This document shows positions 20,734-32,986 of a stretch of 64,000 bases of DNA, piece after piece. The notes below the pieces were generated by a model, which searched no databases, was not told the origin of the DNA, and worked only from the letters and a program-made list of their open reading frames with translations. The position numbers and the translations under genes were made by a program. Origin of the DNA: Stutzerimonas urumqiensis. Its GTDB lineage: Bacteria; Pseudomonadota; Gammaproteobacteria; Pseudomonadales; Pseudomonadaceae. Location: NCBI RefSeq assembly GCF_003640395.1, contig NZ_RBZQ01000002.1, positions 186,001-250,000 of the forward strand. Reading direction: 5' to 3'. Position 1 is the first letter of the stretch. Each line of letters opens with the position of its first letter.

Positions 20734-20852
20734 ACGACCGGCGTTGTTACTTCACCCTGGCGATCGAGCAAACTCTGGGTGTAACCCGTGGTAACCACGC
20801 CCAGGCTGAACAGGACGACCAACACCCACAAAATATCCGGTTTGCGTTTCAC
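20718..20852 (-). CDS. 44-residue predicted single-pass membrane protein
   Basis: A short open frame with a GTG start. The predicted protein begins VKRKPDILWVLVVLFSLGVV, so a short basic N-terminus leads into one strong hydrophobic segment (about residues 7-21), followed by TTGYTQSLLDRQG and a short polar tail. By the positive-inside rule the N-terminus should be cytoplasmic. A GGGGGAGG sequence lies 11-12 bases upstream of the GTG. The gene ends inside the 3' end of ygfA (16-bp convergent overlap). I recall similar small ORFs in this place in other pseudomonads, but could not check. Function unknown. Confidence 0.65.
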   Translation of the reverse strand: MKRKPDILWVLVVLFSLGVVTTGYTQSLLDRQGEVTTPVVHPQR

Positions 20853-21041
20853 CTAGCGCTCGCCTCCCCCGCGTAGCGAAGCCACCGTGCGTCTTCTTCT
20901 CTGGAAGAGCGTTCCGATGGCGCCAATTTTCAAACGAGGGCATTTTCGTCCAAGCCTCGACCGTGCGCAATCGCACGGGACGCCGGCTGTCGGAGATACC
21001 TGACCCTCGTCTCCGTAACACTTCAGCGTAGAGCAAAGACC

Positions 21042-21509
21042 ATGCCGTACTGGCTGATGAAATCCGAACCCGACGAGTTCTCGATCCAAGACCTGGCGTC
21101 GAACGCCTCCGCGCGCTGGGACGGCGTGCGTAATTTTCAGGCGCGCAATTACCTGCGCGAAATGAAGATCGGCGACCTGTTCTTCTTTTATCACTCGAGC
21201 TGCGCAATCCCTGGCGTCGCCGGCATCGGCCGGGTCGTCGCCGAAGCGTACGCCGATCCGATGGCCTTGGCCCCGGACAGCCCCTATTTCGACGCGAAGG
21301 CGAGCGCCGAGCGCAACCCCTGGAGCGCCGTCGATGTCGAGCATGTGGCAACCTTCGAACGAGTGCTGCCGCTGACCACGCTCAAGACCGACGCGGGACT
21401 GACCGGGCTTGCGCTCGTCCAAAAGGGCAGCCGCTTGTCCGTCATGCCGGTCGCCCCGGACGAATGGGCGACCATCCTGCGTATCGCGAACGAGCGCCTG
21501 CCCGATTGA
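21042..21509 (+). CDS. EVE-domain protein (thymocyte nuclear protein 1 family)
   Basis: A 155-residue protein made of one EVE domain, a PUA-like fold related to YTH and thought to bind modified bases in nucleic acid. Family features are YWLMKSEPDEFSIQDL, WDGVRNFQARNYLR, GDLFFFYHSSC and GIGRVVAEAYADP. The substrate is unknown. It is a single gene with about 190 bp upstream in which I see no strong element; no ribosome site close to consensus precedes the ATG. Confidence 0.92.
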   Translation: MPYWLMKSEPDEFSIQDLASNASARWDGVRNFQARNYLREMKIGDLFFFYHSSCAIPGVAGIGRVVAEAYADPMALAPDSPYFDAKASAERNPWSAVDVEHVATFERVLPLTTLKTDAGLTGLALVQKGSRLSVMPVAPDEWATILRIANERLPD

Positions 21510-21589
21510 ACACCTGACCGAACAGGGCCACGCCTTGCACGCGACCGATACCGCCAGGCATCAGGCGCGGATCAATGACCTCGCATCGG

Positions 21590-21997
21590 TCATTGGAGAA
21601 TGAGGTTGTTGAACAGCAGGTCTTCGACCAGCGGTTGCCCTTCCTCCTGCTCCAAAACCTGCCGGACCTGTTTCAAGGCCTCCTGACGCAGAGCCTCCTT
21701 GGCTTCGACCGTGGCCAGCGTGTCGTCCGTCTGCTGAGAGAAGAGCATGATCAGCTGGTTGCGGATCAGCGGCTCATGGTGCTCCACCTTGGCCTCCGCT
21801 TCAGGCCCCATGACCTTCAGCGAGATATCGGCCTTGTAGTACTTCAGTCGTTCGCCAGTGCCGTAGTTGCCGACGAGCGCCGGCACAAGGCTGTAATAGG
21901 TGGGCTTGATGACCGCCTCATCGCCCTCTTCGGGCGCCTCGGCAAAAGCCGATAGGCTCAACAGCAGGGCCAGCAGGAGCGTTGCGATCCGATACAC
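21590..21997 (-). CDS. FliL-like exported protein
   Basis: A 135-residue protein with a signal peptide (MYRIATLLLALLLSLSAFA) and a FliL-type core: TYYSLVPALVGNYG, LKYYKADISLKVMG and a C-terminal helix leading to LVEDLLFNNLILQ. True FliL is a membrane-anchored stator-associated flagellar protein. This one is an orphan outside any flagellar cluster and may be soluble in the periplasm after cleavage, so a flagellar role should not be assumed. Confidence 0.85.
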   Translation of the reverse strand: MYRIATLLLALLLSLSAFAEAPEEGDEAVIKPTYYSLVPALVGNYGTGERLKYYKADISLKVMGPEAEAKVEHHEPLIRNQLIMLFSQQTDDTLATVEAKEALRQEALKQVRQVLEQEEGQPLVEDLLFNNLILQ

Positions 21998-22171
21998 GTC
22001 GAGTTCCTCGAAAGCAGGCCCGTTAGCATAGCCAGTGCGGCCGCGGTGCCCAAGTCATGAGTTATACATCGCCATCAGGCCGGGACATGCTCGTGTTCGC
22101 ACCGGCGCCGGCCACCCTAGACTGCCTCGTCACCGGAATGTCCGGCCAGCCCATTCAGGAAAGGAGCGACG

Positions 22172-23149
22172 ATGAAAGCGGTACTATGCAAGGCCTTCGG
22201 GCCGCCAGAAACCCTGACATTCGAAGAAGTAGCGAACCCGACGCCGAAGAAGAACGAAGTCCTGCTGCAAGTTCATGCGGCGGGCGTCAACTTCCCGGAC
22301 ACGCTGATCATCGAAGGGAAGTACCAATTCAAGCCACCCTTCCCCTTCTCGCCCGGCGGCGAGGCGGCCGGCGTCGTTCTCGAGGTTGGCGAGAAAGTCA
22401 CTCACCTGAAGCCCGGCGACCGGGTGATGGGCCTGACCGGCTGGGGCGGCTTTGCCGAACAGGTCGCCATGCCGGCGCACGGCGTGCTGCCCATTCCGGC
22501 CGACATGGGCTTCGAAGCCGCAGCGGCATTCAGCATGACCTATGGCACCTCGATGCATGCACTCAAGCAGCGGGCGAACCTGCAAGCCGGTGAAACCCTG
22601 CTGGTGCTCGGTGCCTCTGGCGGGGTCGGACTCGCCGCCGTGGAAATCGGCAAGGCGATGGGTGCCCGCGTCATTGCGGCAGCTTCCACTCGGGAAAAGC
22701 TCGACGTGGCCCGCGCCGCCGGGGCGGATGACCTGATCAACTACACCGAAGGCAGCCTGAAGGAGCAGCTCAAGACGCTGACCAATGGCCAGGGCGTCGA
22801 TGTGATCTACGATCCGGTGGGCGGCCCGTTCTTCGAGGAGGCGTTCCGCAGCATCGCCTGGAATGGCCGCATGCTGGTCGTCGGGTTCGCCGCCGGGGGA
22901 ATACCGTCGCTGCCAGCCAACCTGCCCTTGCTGAAGGGTGCCTCGCTCGTCGGCGTGTTCTGGGGCTCGTTCGCGCAGCGCCAGCCGCAGGACAACCTGG
23001 CCAACTTCCAGCAGCTGTTCAGCTGGTATGGCGAAGGCAAGCTCAAGCCGCTCGTATCACAGACCTTCCCGCTGGAACGCGCCGCCGAGGCTATCGCTCA
23101 CCTTGGTCAACGCAAGGCCGTCGGCAAGGTCGTGGTGAAGGTGCGATAA
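22172..23149 (+). CDS. NADPH:quinone oxidoreductase family protein
   Basis: A 325-residue zinc-free medium-chain dehydrogenase/reductase. The coenzyme-binding motif is GASGGVGLAAVEIGKAMGA (about 150-168) followed by AAAS, which in this family suggests NADPH. The N-terminal substrate domain has VHAAGVNFPDTLIIEGKYQ and GGEAAGVV. Typical activity is one-electron or two-electron reduction of quinones or enones; the natural substrate is not evident. The ATG has AAAGGAG at a good distance. It is a single gene divergent from the FliL-like gene. Confidence 0.92.
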   Translation: MKAVLCKAFGPPETLTFEEVANPTPKKNEVLLQVHAAGVNFPDTLIIEGKYQFKPPFPFSPGGEAAGVVLEVGEKVTHLKPGDRVMGLTGWGGFAEQVAMPAHGVLPIPADMGFEAAAAFSMTYGTSMHALKQRANLQAGETLLVLGASGGVGLAAVEIGKAMGARVIAAASTREKLDVARAAGADDLINYTEGSLKEQLKTLTNGQGVDVIYDPVGGPFFEEAFRSIAWNGRMLVVGFAAGGIPSLPANLPLLKGASLVGVFWGSFAQRQPQDNLANFQQLFSWYGEGKLKPLVSQTFPLERAAEAIAHLGQRKAVGKVVVKVR

Positions 23150-23301
23150 GCGGCTGGAGGCTGGACAGCCTTCTCATCGCCCCGCCGATGAGTGCCTGCG
23201 ACATTTTGGCGAAGCTTGCGTGCTGCCCATGCGCGCAAGCAGAGCCCACGCAACGCCAAGCCGCACTCCATCGGATCTACCGCCTCTGGCGCCGACCTTT
23301 A

Positions 23302-24267
23302 CTACCGCGGCGCATAGGCGAACACATCGGCGCGCATCTGGTGCGCATCCATGCCAGCCTCGACCAGCGCATCCAGCGTGCCGTAGACCATTGCCGGCGA
23401 GCCGCTGGCGTAGACGCGTAGCGATCCCAACTCGGCGAAGTCCTCCAGCACCGCCTGGTACAACAGGCCGCAACGTCCCTGCCAGCCGCACACCTCGCTC
23501 ACGACACGATGCAGGTGCAGATTCGGCTGCTGCTCCCAGGCGCTCCAGTGCGGTAACTCATAGAACTCATCCGGGTGGCGCACTCCCCAGTACAGATGCA
23601 CCGGATGGGCGAAACCGGCGATGCGACAGTGATCGATCAGGCTCTGCATCTGTGCCATACCGGTGCCCGCTGCGATGAGCACCAGCGGACCTTCAGGCAG
23701 ATCGGCCAGATGGGTGTCGCCGAACGGCAACCTCACCCGAGCGAGCGGCTCGGCCTGCAGATGTTCGATGAGCGCCAGACTGCTCGCATCGCGCGCCAGC
23801 ACATGCAGCTCCAGCTCACGCCCGCATTCGGGCGCCGAAGCGATCGAGAACGCCGAAAACTCGCCGTCCGGGCGTTGCAACAGCAGGTATTGCCCGGCGT
23901 GATAAGACACCGGTTTGCCAGCCGGCAGGCGCAGGCGAATCCGGAACACCTGGCCACCGGCCGGTTCGCACGACAGCAGCTGGCAGACGAGCTCTCGCAC
24001 CGGCAAGGTGCCCGGCGCCAGTGCGCCATCCCAGTGCAAGACGCAGTCGTCCAGCGGCTCGGCCAGACAGGTCAGGCATTCGCCATGGTCACGCACCGTC
24101 CCCGCCTGTCGCACGCGCCCCTCCACCAGCAGCGCCGCGCATACATGGCAGTTACCGTTGCGGCAACTGTGCGGGCAATCGAAGCCCGCGCGGCGAGCGG
24201 CATCCAGGATTCGCTCTCCGGCACCGACCTCCAGGGTCGCCCCGGAAGGTTGCAAGGTCACTTTCAT
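23302..24267 (-). CDS. Ferredoxin-type flavin reductase (CDP-6-deoxy-glucoseen reductase family)
   Basis: A 321-residue electron-transfer protein. The N-terminal plant-type [2Fe-2S] domain has C35, C40 and C43 (CPHSCRNGNCHVC) and a fourth cysteine at about 67. A flavin-binding domain (SYHAGQYLLLQRP, FSAFSIASAP) and a nucleotide-binding domain (LVLIAAGTGMAQMQSL, VYASGSPAMV) follow. The annotation name comes from sugar dehydration enzymes, but no such pathway is here. It lies 51 bp downstream of ubiD on the same strand, as in other pseudomonads, so a role as reductase for a nearby or general redox reaction is more likely. Confidence 0.85.
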   Translation of the reverse strand: MKVTLQPSGATLEVGAGERILDAARRAGFDCPHSCRNGNCHVCAALLVEGRVRQAGTVRDHGECLTCLAEPLDDCVLHWDGALAPGTLPVRELVCQLLSCEPAGGQVFRIRLRLPAGKPVSYHAGQYLLLQRPDGEFSAFSIASAPECGRELELHVLARDASSLALIEHLQAEPLARVRLPFGDTHLADLPEGPLVLIAAGTGMAQMQSLIDHCRIAGFAHPVHLYWGVRHPDEFYELPHWSAWEQQPNLHLHRVVSEVCGWQGRCGLLYQAVLEDFAELGSLRVYASGSPAMVYGTLDALVEAGMDAHQMRADVFAYAPR

Positions 24268-24318
24268 CGTTCTACTTCTAATCGTTCAGCCGCAAGGTCC
24301 GGTCGGACAGCGAGTCAA

Positions 24319-25785
24319 TCAGTCGATACCCAGCTGGGACCAGAGTTCATCCACCCGACGCTTGATCGCCTCATCCTGAACGATCGCCCGCCCCCACTCA
24401 CGACTGGTCTCGCCTGGCCATTTATGGGTCGCATCAAGGCCCATCTTCGAGCCGAGGCCCGAGACCGGCGATGCGAAATCGAGGTAATCGATCGGCGTGT
24501 TATCGATCATCACCGTGTCGCGCTTGGGATCCATGCGCGTGGTGATGGCCCAGATCACATCGTTCCAGTTGCGCGCATCGATGTCGTCGTCCGTCACGAT
24601 CACGAACTTGGTGTACATGAACTGTCGCAGGAAGCTCCACACACCCAGCATCACCCGCTTGGCATGGCCGGGGTACTGCTTCTTCATCGTGACCACGGCC
24701 ATGCGATAGGAGCAACCCTCGGGCGGCAGGTAGAAGTCGACGATCTCCGGAAACTGCTTCTGCAGGATCGGAACGAACACCTCGTTCAGCGCCACGCCCA
24801 GTACCGCGGGCTCATCCGGTGGACGGCCGGTATAGGTGCTGTGGTAGATCGGCTCGCGCCGGCGCGTGATCCGCTCGACCGTGAACACCGGGAAACGATC
24901 GACCTCGTTGTAGTAGCCGGTGTGATCCCCGTAAGGGCCTTCGTCGGCCGTCTCGCCCGGATGGATCACCCCTTCCAGGATGATTTCGGCGCTGGCCGGC
25001 ACCTGCAGGTCGCTGCCGCGCGCCTTGATCAGCTCCGTGCGATGGCCGCGCAGCAAGCCGGCGAAGGCATATTCGGACAGCGCGTCGGGGACCGGCGTCA
25101 CCGCGCCCAGAATGGTTGCCGGATCGGCGCCCAGCGCCACGGCAACCGGATAGGGGCGATCCGGGTAGCGCTGGCACCACTCGCGATAGTCCAGCGCGCC
25201 GCCGCGATGACTCAGCCAGCGCATGATCAGCTTGTTGCGCCCAAGCAATTGCTGGCGGTAGATCCCGAGGTTCTGGCGCTCCTTGTTCGGCCCCTTGGTG
25301 ATCGTCAGGCCCCAGGTGATCAGCGGCGCTACGTCGCCCGGCCAGCAATGCTGAATTGGCAGGCGATGCAGATCGACCTCGTCACCCTCCTCGACCACCT
25401 CCTGGCACGGCGCGTCCCGGAGCACCTTGGGCGCCATGTTGATGGCATTTCGATAGATCGGCAGCTTGCTCCAGGCGTCCTTCAGCCCCTTCGGTGGCTC
25501 GGGCTCCTTGAGAAAGGCCAGCAGGCGCCCGATTTCACGCAGTTGGCCGACGTCTTCGGCCCCCATTCCGAGCGCTACGCGCCGCGGGGTGCCGAACAGG
25601 TTGCCGAGCACCGGGATGTCGTAGCCGGACGGTTTTTCGAACAGCAGCGCCGGCCCCTCCTGGCGCAGGGTCCGGTCGCAGATCTCGGTCATTTCCAGCC
25701 GCGGCGATACGGGCACGCCGATGCGTTTCAGCTCGCCGCGTTTTTCGAGCTCACCGATGAAGTCACGCAGGTCTCGGTATCGCAT
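24319..25785 (-). CDS. ubiD: 3-octaprenyl-4-hydroxybenzoate decarboxylase
   Basis: A 488-residue UbiD decarboxylase that removes the carboxyl group of the prenylated 4-hydroxybenzoate in ubiquinone synthesis, using prenylated FMN made by UbiX. Family segments are present: [69 protein letters not shown] and [17 protein letters not shown]. No ubiX is in the window. It is followed on the same strand by the iron-sulfur flavin reductase. Confidence 0.97.
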   Translation of the reverse strand: MRYRDLRDFIGELEKRGELKRIGVPVSPRLEMTEICDRTLRQEGPALLFEKPSGYDIPVLGNLFGTPRRVALGMGAEDVGQLREIGRLLAFLKEPEPPKGLKDAWSKLPIYRNAINMAPKVLRDAPCQEVVEEGDEVDLHRLPIQHCWPGDVAPLITWGLTITKGPNKERQNLGIYRQQLLGRNKLIMRWLSHRGGALDYREWCQRYPDRPYPVAVALGADPATILGAVTPVPDALSEYAFAGLLRGHRTELIKARGSDLQVPASAEIILEGVIHPGETADEGPYGDHTGYYNEVDRFPVFTVERITRRREPIYHSTYTGRPPDEPAVLGVALNEVFVPILQKQFPEIVDFYLPPEGCSYRMAVVTMKKQYPGHAKRVMLGVWSFLRQFMYTKFVIVTDDDIDARNWNDVIWAITTRMDPKRDTVMIDNTPIDYLDFASPVSGLGSKMGLDATHKWPGETSREWGRAIVQDEAIKRRVDELWSQLGID

Positions 25786-25858
25786 AAACCATCCTGAATA
25801 CCCGGGGATGCGCCAGTGTAGCCGTGCCGACCGCCCGCCCCAACGAAGCGGATACGAA

Positions 25859-25880
25859 AAGGCCGGGTTTCCCCGGCCTT
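25859..25880 (-). terminator. rho terminator
   Basis: A 9-bp perfect stem (AAGGCCGGG/CCCGGCCTT, loop of four) lies 17 bp after the rho stop. On the minus strand the descending arm ends in CCTTTTCG, a short T-run. Confidence 0.75.
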
Positions 25881-25897
25881 CGCTTCCGATCGAGCGC

Positions 25898-27157
<1,260 letters not shown>

Positions 27158-27301
27158 AAACAGATGTCAGGAAGGAATGAGCAAGCGTTGAGCTTGAGAA
27201 GCCGCGCAGCAGGAGGCGAACGGGGTTCGCTGGACGTTTAGTCGGGAGAAGTGCGTCGGCGACGGCATGCAGAGGGCGGCTGAAGAATGAGCCGCAGTCG
27301 G

Positions 27302-27330
27302 AATCTAGCACCGGGGAAACGGAGCGTCCA
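27302..27330 (-). promoter_or_regulatory. Candidate sigma-70 promoter of rho
   Basis: On the minus strand TGGACG and TAGATT are separated by exactly 17 bp (each 4/6 to consensus). The predicted transcript would start about 138 bases before the rho ATG. It lies just after the trxA terminator, which supports rho having its own promoter. Confidence 0.45.
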
Positions 27331-27344
27331 CCCCGAAAATGAAA

Positions 27345-27365
27345 AACCCCGCTTGAAGCGGGGTT
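27345..27365 (-). terminator. trxA terminator
   Basis: The stem AACCCCGCT/AGCGGGGTT with a TGA loop is followed on the minus strand by TTTC. It begins 16 bp after the trxA stop and separates trxA from rho. Confidence 0.85.
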
Positions 27366-27380
27366 CAACACCGAGCAGCG

Positions 27381-27707
27381 TCAGATGTTGCTGTCGAGGA
27401 ACGCGGCGAGCTGGGATTTGGACAATGCGCCGACCTTGGTGGCTTCGACGTTGCCGTTCTTGAACAGCATCAGCGTCGGGATACCGCGGACGCCATACTT
27501 CGGCGGCGTTTCCTGATTCTCGTCGATGTTGAGTTTGCAGACCTTCAGTTTGCCCTGATAGTCCTTGGCAATCTCATCGAGCACGGGTGCGATCATCTTG
27601 CACGGGCCGCACCACTCGGCCCAATAGTCGACAAGCACCGGGCCTTCGGCCTGGAGAACATCCTGCTCGAAACTGGTATCGCTGACTTTGGTGATGTATT
27701 CGCTCAT
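27381..27707 (-). CDS. trxA: Thioredoxin
   Basis: A 108-residue thioredoxin 1, the general cytoplasmic disulfide reductant. The active site WCGPC has cysteines 33 and 36. The cis-proline motif [11 protein letters not shown] is intact. The start used is the ATG at 27707, which has GGAGA upstream and gives the standard [14 protein letters not shown]-terminus; 30 more in-frame residues upstream are not part of the family. Gene order rho-trxA-ppx is conserved in pseudomonads. Confidence 0.98.
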   Translation of the reverse strand: MSEYITKVSDTSFEQDVLQAEGPVLVDYWAEWCGPCKMIAPVLDEIAKDYQGKLKVCKLNIDENQETPPKYGVRGIPTLMLFKNGNVEATKVGALSKSQLAAFLDSNI

Positions 27708-27894
27708 GAATCTCTCCAGAATCGGAACCAAAAAAGTGTCGGCCATCATAGCCCGGCTCTTTGATAACCGGAAGCCGACGTCGATTGAGCTAATCAATGA
27801 TCCTCAGGGTCACAAGCTATGACCCAGCGATCGTCATCGGCCGTTCACACGGCCCGTCGAACGGTCAGCGAGCGCTGCCCGCTGCCGGCCTCAA

Positions 27895-27922
27895 TTGGCC
27901 GAGGCCGTCTATCGTGTAGGAT
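27895..27922 (+). promoter_or_regulatory. Candidate ppx promoter
   Basis: TTGGCC and TAGGAT, 16 bp apart, lie 28 bp before the ppx start in the 242-bp divergent gap to trxA. TAGGAT matches four or five positions of TATAAT depending on alignment. No Pho box was recognised. Confidence 0.4.
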
Positions 27923-27949
27923 GTCCCGGTTTTTCTTCGAGATCAGCCC

Positions 27950-29452
27950 ATGCTTCAACCGTCCGCCGAGCAGGCGCCCCTCATCGCGGCCATAGACCTG
28001 GGATCGAACAGCTTTCACATGGTCGTGGCACGGACCAGCAATGGCGAGCCGCGCATTCTCGAGCGCCTCGGTGAAAAGGTTCAGCTCGCCGCCGGTATCG
28101 ATGAGGACCGTCAGCTGAGCGAAGCGGCCATCCAGCGAGGCCTCGACTGCCTCGGACGGTTCGCGCAGATGGTCAACCACCTGCCCGAAGGCGCGGTGCG
28201 TGTAGTCGGCACCAACGCCCTGCGGGAGGCCCGCAACCGGCAGGAATTCATTCGGCGCGCCGAGCGCATCCTCAACCACAAGGTCGAGGTGATCTCGGGG
28301 CGAGAAGAAGCGCGGCTCATCTACCTGGGCGTCTCCCATACCTTCCCCGGAATGGACGGTCGGCGTCTGGTGGTCGACATCGGTGGCGGCAGTACCGAGT
28401 TCATCATCGGCCAGCATTTCGAGTCGCAGCTTCGCGAGAGCCTGCAGATGGGGTGCGTGAGCTTCACACAGCGCTTCTTCCGCGACGGCAAGATCACACC
28501 GGGCAGCCACGCCAAGGCTTACACCGCCGCGCGGCTGGAACTGATGAGCATCGAACATGGCCTGCGAAGGCTCGGCTGGCAGCAGGCGATCGGCGCCTCG
28601 GGCACCATCCGCGCCGTCGGCCTGGCGATCAAGGGTGCCGGTTATGGCAATGGCGAAGTCAACCGTGAGGGGCTGACCTGGCTCAAGCACAAGCTGTTCA
28701 AGCTCGGCGATGTCGAGAAGATCGACCTGGACGGTGTCAAGCCGGACCGGCGGGCGATCTTCCCGGCAGGGCTGGCGATTCTGGAGGCCATCTTCGACGC
28801 GCTCGAACTGAGCGACATGACGCACTCCGAAGGCGCGCTGCGAGAAGGCGTTCTCTATGACCTGCTCGGCCGGCACCACCATGAAGACGTACGCGAGCGC
28901 ACCCTGAACGCGCTGGTGGAGCGCTATCACGTCGACCTCGAGCAGGCGGCGCGGGTCGAGACCAAGGCACTGGAGGCCTTCGACCAGGTCGCCGCCGACT
29001 GGGATCTGGATCCCGAGCGTCATCGCGAACTGCTGGGCTGGGCCGCCCGCGTGCATGAGATCGGGCTGGACATCGCGCACTACCACTATCACAAGCACGG
29101 CGCCTACCTGATCGAACACTCGGACCTTCCGGGCTTTTCGCGTCAGGACCAGCAGCAGCTCGCGCTGCTTATCCGCGGCCATCGACGCAACATCCCGCGC
29201 CACAAGTTCGAAGAGCTGAGCGACGACGGCGCCCGCCTGACGCGGCTGTGCGTACTGCTACGCTTCGCCATCCTGTTCCACCACATCCGCGGCCCGCAGG
29301 AAGCGCCTGCGGTACGCCTGAAGGCCGGCGAGAACAGCCTGCACATCGAATTCCCGGAAGGCTGGATGGAGCGCAACCCCCTGACCAGCGCAGACTTCGC
29401 CCAGGAGGCGGAGTGGCTCAAGCGCATCGACTTTGACCTCAGCGTTCGCTGA
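27950..29452 (+). CDS. ppx: Exopolyphosphatase
   Basis: A 500-residue Ppx/GppA phosphatase that removes terminal phosphate from polyphosphate. The ASKHA-fold motifs are [16 protein letters not shown] near the N-terminus and [13 protein letters not shown] (about 143-155), and the C-terminal HD-like helical domain ([29 protein letters not shown]) is present. It ends 12 bp from the convergent polyphosphate kinase gene. Opposite orientation means the synthetic and degradative genes are regulated separately here, unlike the E. coli ppk-ppx operon. Confidence 0.97.
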   Translation: MLQPSAEQAPLIAAIDLGSNSFHMVVARTSNGEPRILERLGEKVQLAAGIDEDRQLSEAAIQRGLDCLGRFAQMVNHLPEGAVRVVGTNALREARNRQEFIRRAERILNHKVEVISGREEARLIYLGVSHTFPGMDGRRLVVDIGGGSTEFIIGQHFESQLRESLQMGCVSFTQRFFRDGKITPGSHAKAYTAARLELMSIEHGLRRLGWQQAIGASGTIRAVGLAIKGAGYGNGEVNREGLTWLKHKLFKLGDVEKIDLDGVKPDRRAIFPAGLAILEAIFDALELSDMTHSEGALREGVLYDLLGRHHHEDVRERTLNALVERYHVDLEQAARVETKALEAFDQVAADWDLDPERHRELLGWAARVHEIGLDIAHYHYHKHGAYLIEHSDLPGFSRQDQQQLALLIRGHRRNIPRHKFEELSDDGARLTRLCVLLRFAILFHHIRGPQEAPAVRLKAGENSLHIEFPEGWMERNPLTSADFAQEAEWLKRIDFDLSVR

Positions 29453-29464
29453 GGCCGGGCGAGC

Positions 29465-31672
29465 TCATCGGGCGATCGGATTGCTCAGGCGTTCGAGCAT
29501 GGCGTTCTGGGCGTTGCGAGAATTCTGGTTACCACTGGGCGCGAGGCGCACGTAGCTGCCGTCCGGCTGCAGGCTCCAGCTCTGGGTGTTGTCGCTCATG
29601 TAGGACTCCAGCTCCTTCTTCACCCGCGAGATGAGCTTCTTGCCTTCGACCGGGAAGCAGGTTTCCACGCGCCGATCCAGGTTTCGCTCCATCCAGTCCG
29701 CGCTGGAGAGGTAGAGCTTTTCATCGCCGCCGTTGAAGAAGTAGTACACCCGGCTGTGTTCGAGGAAGCGGCCCACGATCGAGCGCACCTGGATATTGTG
29801 CGACACCCCCGCCACGCCCGGACGCAGGCAGCACATGCCTCGCACCACCAGATCGATCTTCACGCCGGCCTGACTGGCCTTGTAGAGCGCCTTGATGATG
29901 CGCGGGTCGGTCAGCGAGTTGACCTTGGCCATGACATGGGCCGGCCGGCCTTCGACCGCGTGCTGGGTTTCGCGCGCGATCATGTCGAGGATGCCCTTGC
30001 GCAGCGTGAACGGCGCGTGCATCAGCTTCTTCATGCGCAAGGTCTTGCCCATGCCGATCAGCTGGCTGAACAGCTTGGAGACGTCCTCGCACAGGGCATC
30101 GTCGGAGGTCAGCAGACTGTAGTCGGTATACAGCCGCGCATTGCCGGCATGGTAGTTGCCGGTGCCCAGGTGGGCGTAACGCACCAGCTCACCGTTCTCG
30201 CGACGCAGGATGAGCATCATCTTGGCGTGGGTCTTGAAGCCGACCACGCCGTAGATGACCACGGCACCGGCCTGCTGGAGACGGCTGGCCAGTTGCAGGT
30301 TGGATTCCTCGTCGAAGCGGGCCCGCAACTCGATGACCACCGTCACCTCCTTGCCCGCGCGCGCCGCATCGACCAGCGCATCGACGATTTCGGAGTTCGC
30401 TCCGGAGCGGTACAGCGTCTGCTTCACCGCCAGCACGCACGGGTCCTTGGCGGCTTGGCGCAGCATGTCGACGACCGGCGTGAACGACTCGAAAGGGTGC
30501 AGCAGGATGATGTCCTGCTTGCCGACCACGCTGAACAGGCTCTCGCTGTCCTGGAGCGCCTTGGGAATGGTCGGAGTGAACGGCTCGTATTGCAGCTCGG
30601 GATGGCTGTCCAGCCCGGTGACGCTGAACAGCCGCGTCAGGTTGACCGGACCACTGACGCGGAACAGCTCGCCCTCGGTCAGGTTGAACTGGCGCAACAG
30701 GAAATCGGCCAGTGGCTTGGGGCAGTTGTCGGCCACTTCCAGTCGCACGGCATCGCCATAGCGGCGTGAGAACAACTCGCCTCGCAGCGCGCGGGCCAGG
30801 TCATCGACATCCTCCGCATCGACCGACAGGTCGGCGTTGCGGGTCAGGCGGAACTGATAGCAGCCCTTGACCTTCATCCCCTGGAACAGATCGTCGGCAT
30901 GCGCATGGATCATCGAGGAGAGAAAGACGAAATTGTCGCCAGGCCCGCCGACCTCTTCCGGCACGCGAATGACCCGCGGCAACGAACGCGGCGCCGGGAT
31001 GATCGCCAGGCCCGAATCGCGACCGAAGGCATCGACGCCCTCGAGCTCGACGATGAAATTCAGGCTCTTGTTCACCAGCAGCGGGAACGGGTGCGTCGGG
31101 TCGAGCCCGATGGGCGTGATGATGGGGGTGATTTCGTCGCGGAAGAACCGCCGCACCCAGGCCTTGAGCTTCGTCGTCCAGAAGCGACGGCGAATGAAGG
31201 TGATCTGATGCTTGGCCAGCTCCGGCAGCAGGATGTCGTTGAGGATCGCGTACTGGCGGTTGACCTGCTCGTGCACCATGTCGCCGATGCGCGCCAGCGC
31301 CTGGTGCGGTTGCAGACCGTCCGGCCCGGCCTGTTCGCGGGCGAAGTTGACCTGCTTCTTCAGGCCCGCCACCCGAATTTCGTAGAACTCGTCGAGGTTG
31401 CTGGAAAAGATCAGCAGAAACTTCAAGCGCTCCAGCAGCGGGTAGGACTCATCGAGCGCCTGCTCCAGCACTCGGATGTTGAACTGCAGTTGCGACAGCT
31501 CCCGATGGATGTACAGGCTGCTGTCATCCAGCCCCGGCACCGGGGCGGGTGGCGGCGGTGGCGGCTCGGGCGTCGGCTCCGCGACAGGTGCAGTCTCGAC
31601 GACCGCTTCTGTCGACGGCTCCGGCGGGTTCGTCGTTTCGCGCAATTCCGTCTCGCTGAGTCCTTGGTTCAT
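29465..31672 (-). CDS. ppk: Polyphosphate kinase 1
   Basis: A 735-residue PPK1 that makes polyphosphate from ATP. The N-terminal LDDSSLYIHRELSQLQFNIRVLEQ, the catalytic histidine segment YAHLGTGNYHAGNARLYTDYS and the second phospholipase-D-like half (SHNIQVRSIVGRFLEHSR) are present. The first 50 residues are a Pro/Glu-rich low-complexity tail (PTPEPPPPPPAPVPG) that precedes the conserved core. Two ATGs lie close together; I prefer the second (31672) because GAGG is then eight bases upstream, while it is only one base from the first (31678). Confidence 0.95.
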   Translation of the reverse strand: MNQGLSETELRETTNPPEPSTEAVVETAPVAEPTPEPPPPPPAPVPGLDDSSLYIHRELSQLQFNIRVLEQALDESYPLLERLKFLLIFSSNLDEFYEIRVAGLKKQVNFAREQAGPDGLQPHQALARIGDMVHEQVNRQYAILNDILLPELAKHQITFIRRRFWTTKLKAWVRRFFRDEITPIITPIGLDPTHPFPLLVNKSLNFIVELEGVDAFGRDSGLAIIPAPRSLPRVIRVPEEVGGPGDNFVFLSSMIHAHADDLFQGMKVKGCYQFRLTRNADLSVDAEDVDDLARALRGELFSRRYGDAVRLEVADNCPKPLADFLLRQFNLTEGELFRVSGPVNLTRLFSVTGLDSHPELQYEPFTPTIPKALQDSESLFSVVGKQDIILLHPFESFTPVVDMLRQAAKDPCVLAVKQTLYRSGANSEIVDALVDAARAGKEVTVVIELRARFDEESNLQLASRLQQAGAVVIYGVVGFKTHAKMMLILRRENGELVRYAHLGTGNYHAGNARLYTDYSLLTSDDALCEDVSKLFSQLIGMGKTLRMKKLMHAPFTLRKGILDMIARETQHAVEGRPAHVMAKVNSLTDPRIIKALYKASQAGVKIDLVVRGMCCLRPGVAGVSHNIQVRSIVGRFLEHSRVYYFFNGGDEKLYLSSADWMERNLDRRVETCFPVEGKKLISRVKKELESYMSDNTQSWSLQPDGSYVRLAPSGNQNSRNAQNAMLERLSNPIAR

Positions 31673-31690
31673 GTCCATGCCTCGGGGGCG

Positions 31691-32785
<1,095 letters not shown>

Positions 32786-32986
32786 TTACGGCGGGCCGCC
32801 ACATTGTGCCAGCCTCAATCCGCGCCGCCAGTGCTTTGGTCAGTCCGCGGAGAATCTGCCGGCGCCCGGCTGAACACCGCGCGGCGAAGCGGATCATAGA
32901 GACATCCAGGGCTTACTTTTCCGCCCCAGCGGCCTTTAGCATGGGGGCAGCCGCGCGACCGCGCCCCTAACACCAGGAGTACCTTC

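Noticed and set aside
23575..25797. 740-residue open frame on the plus strand across ubiD and the flavin reductase
   Set aside because: Antisense to two clear genes; low-information Arg/Gln/His-rich sequence with no domain.
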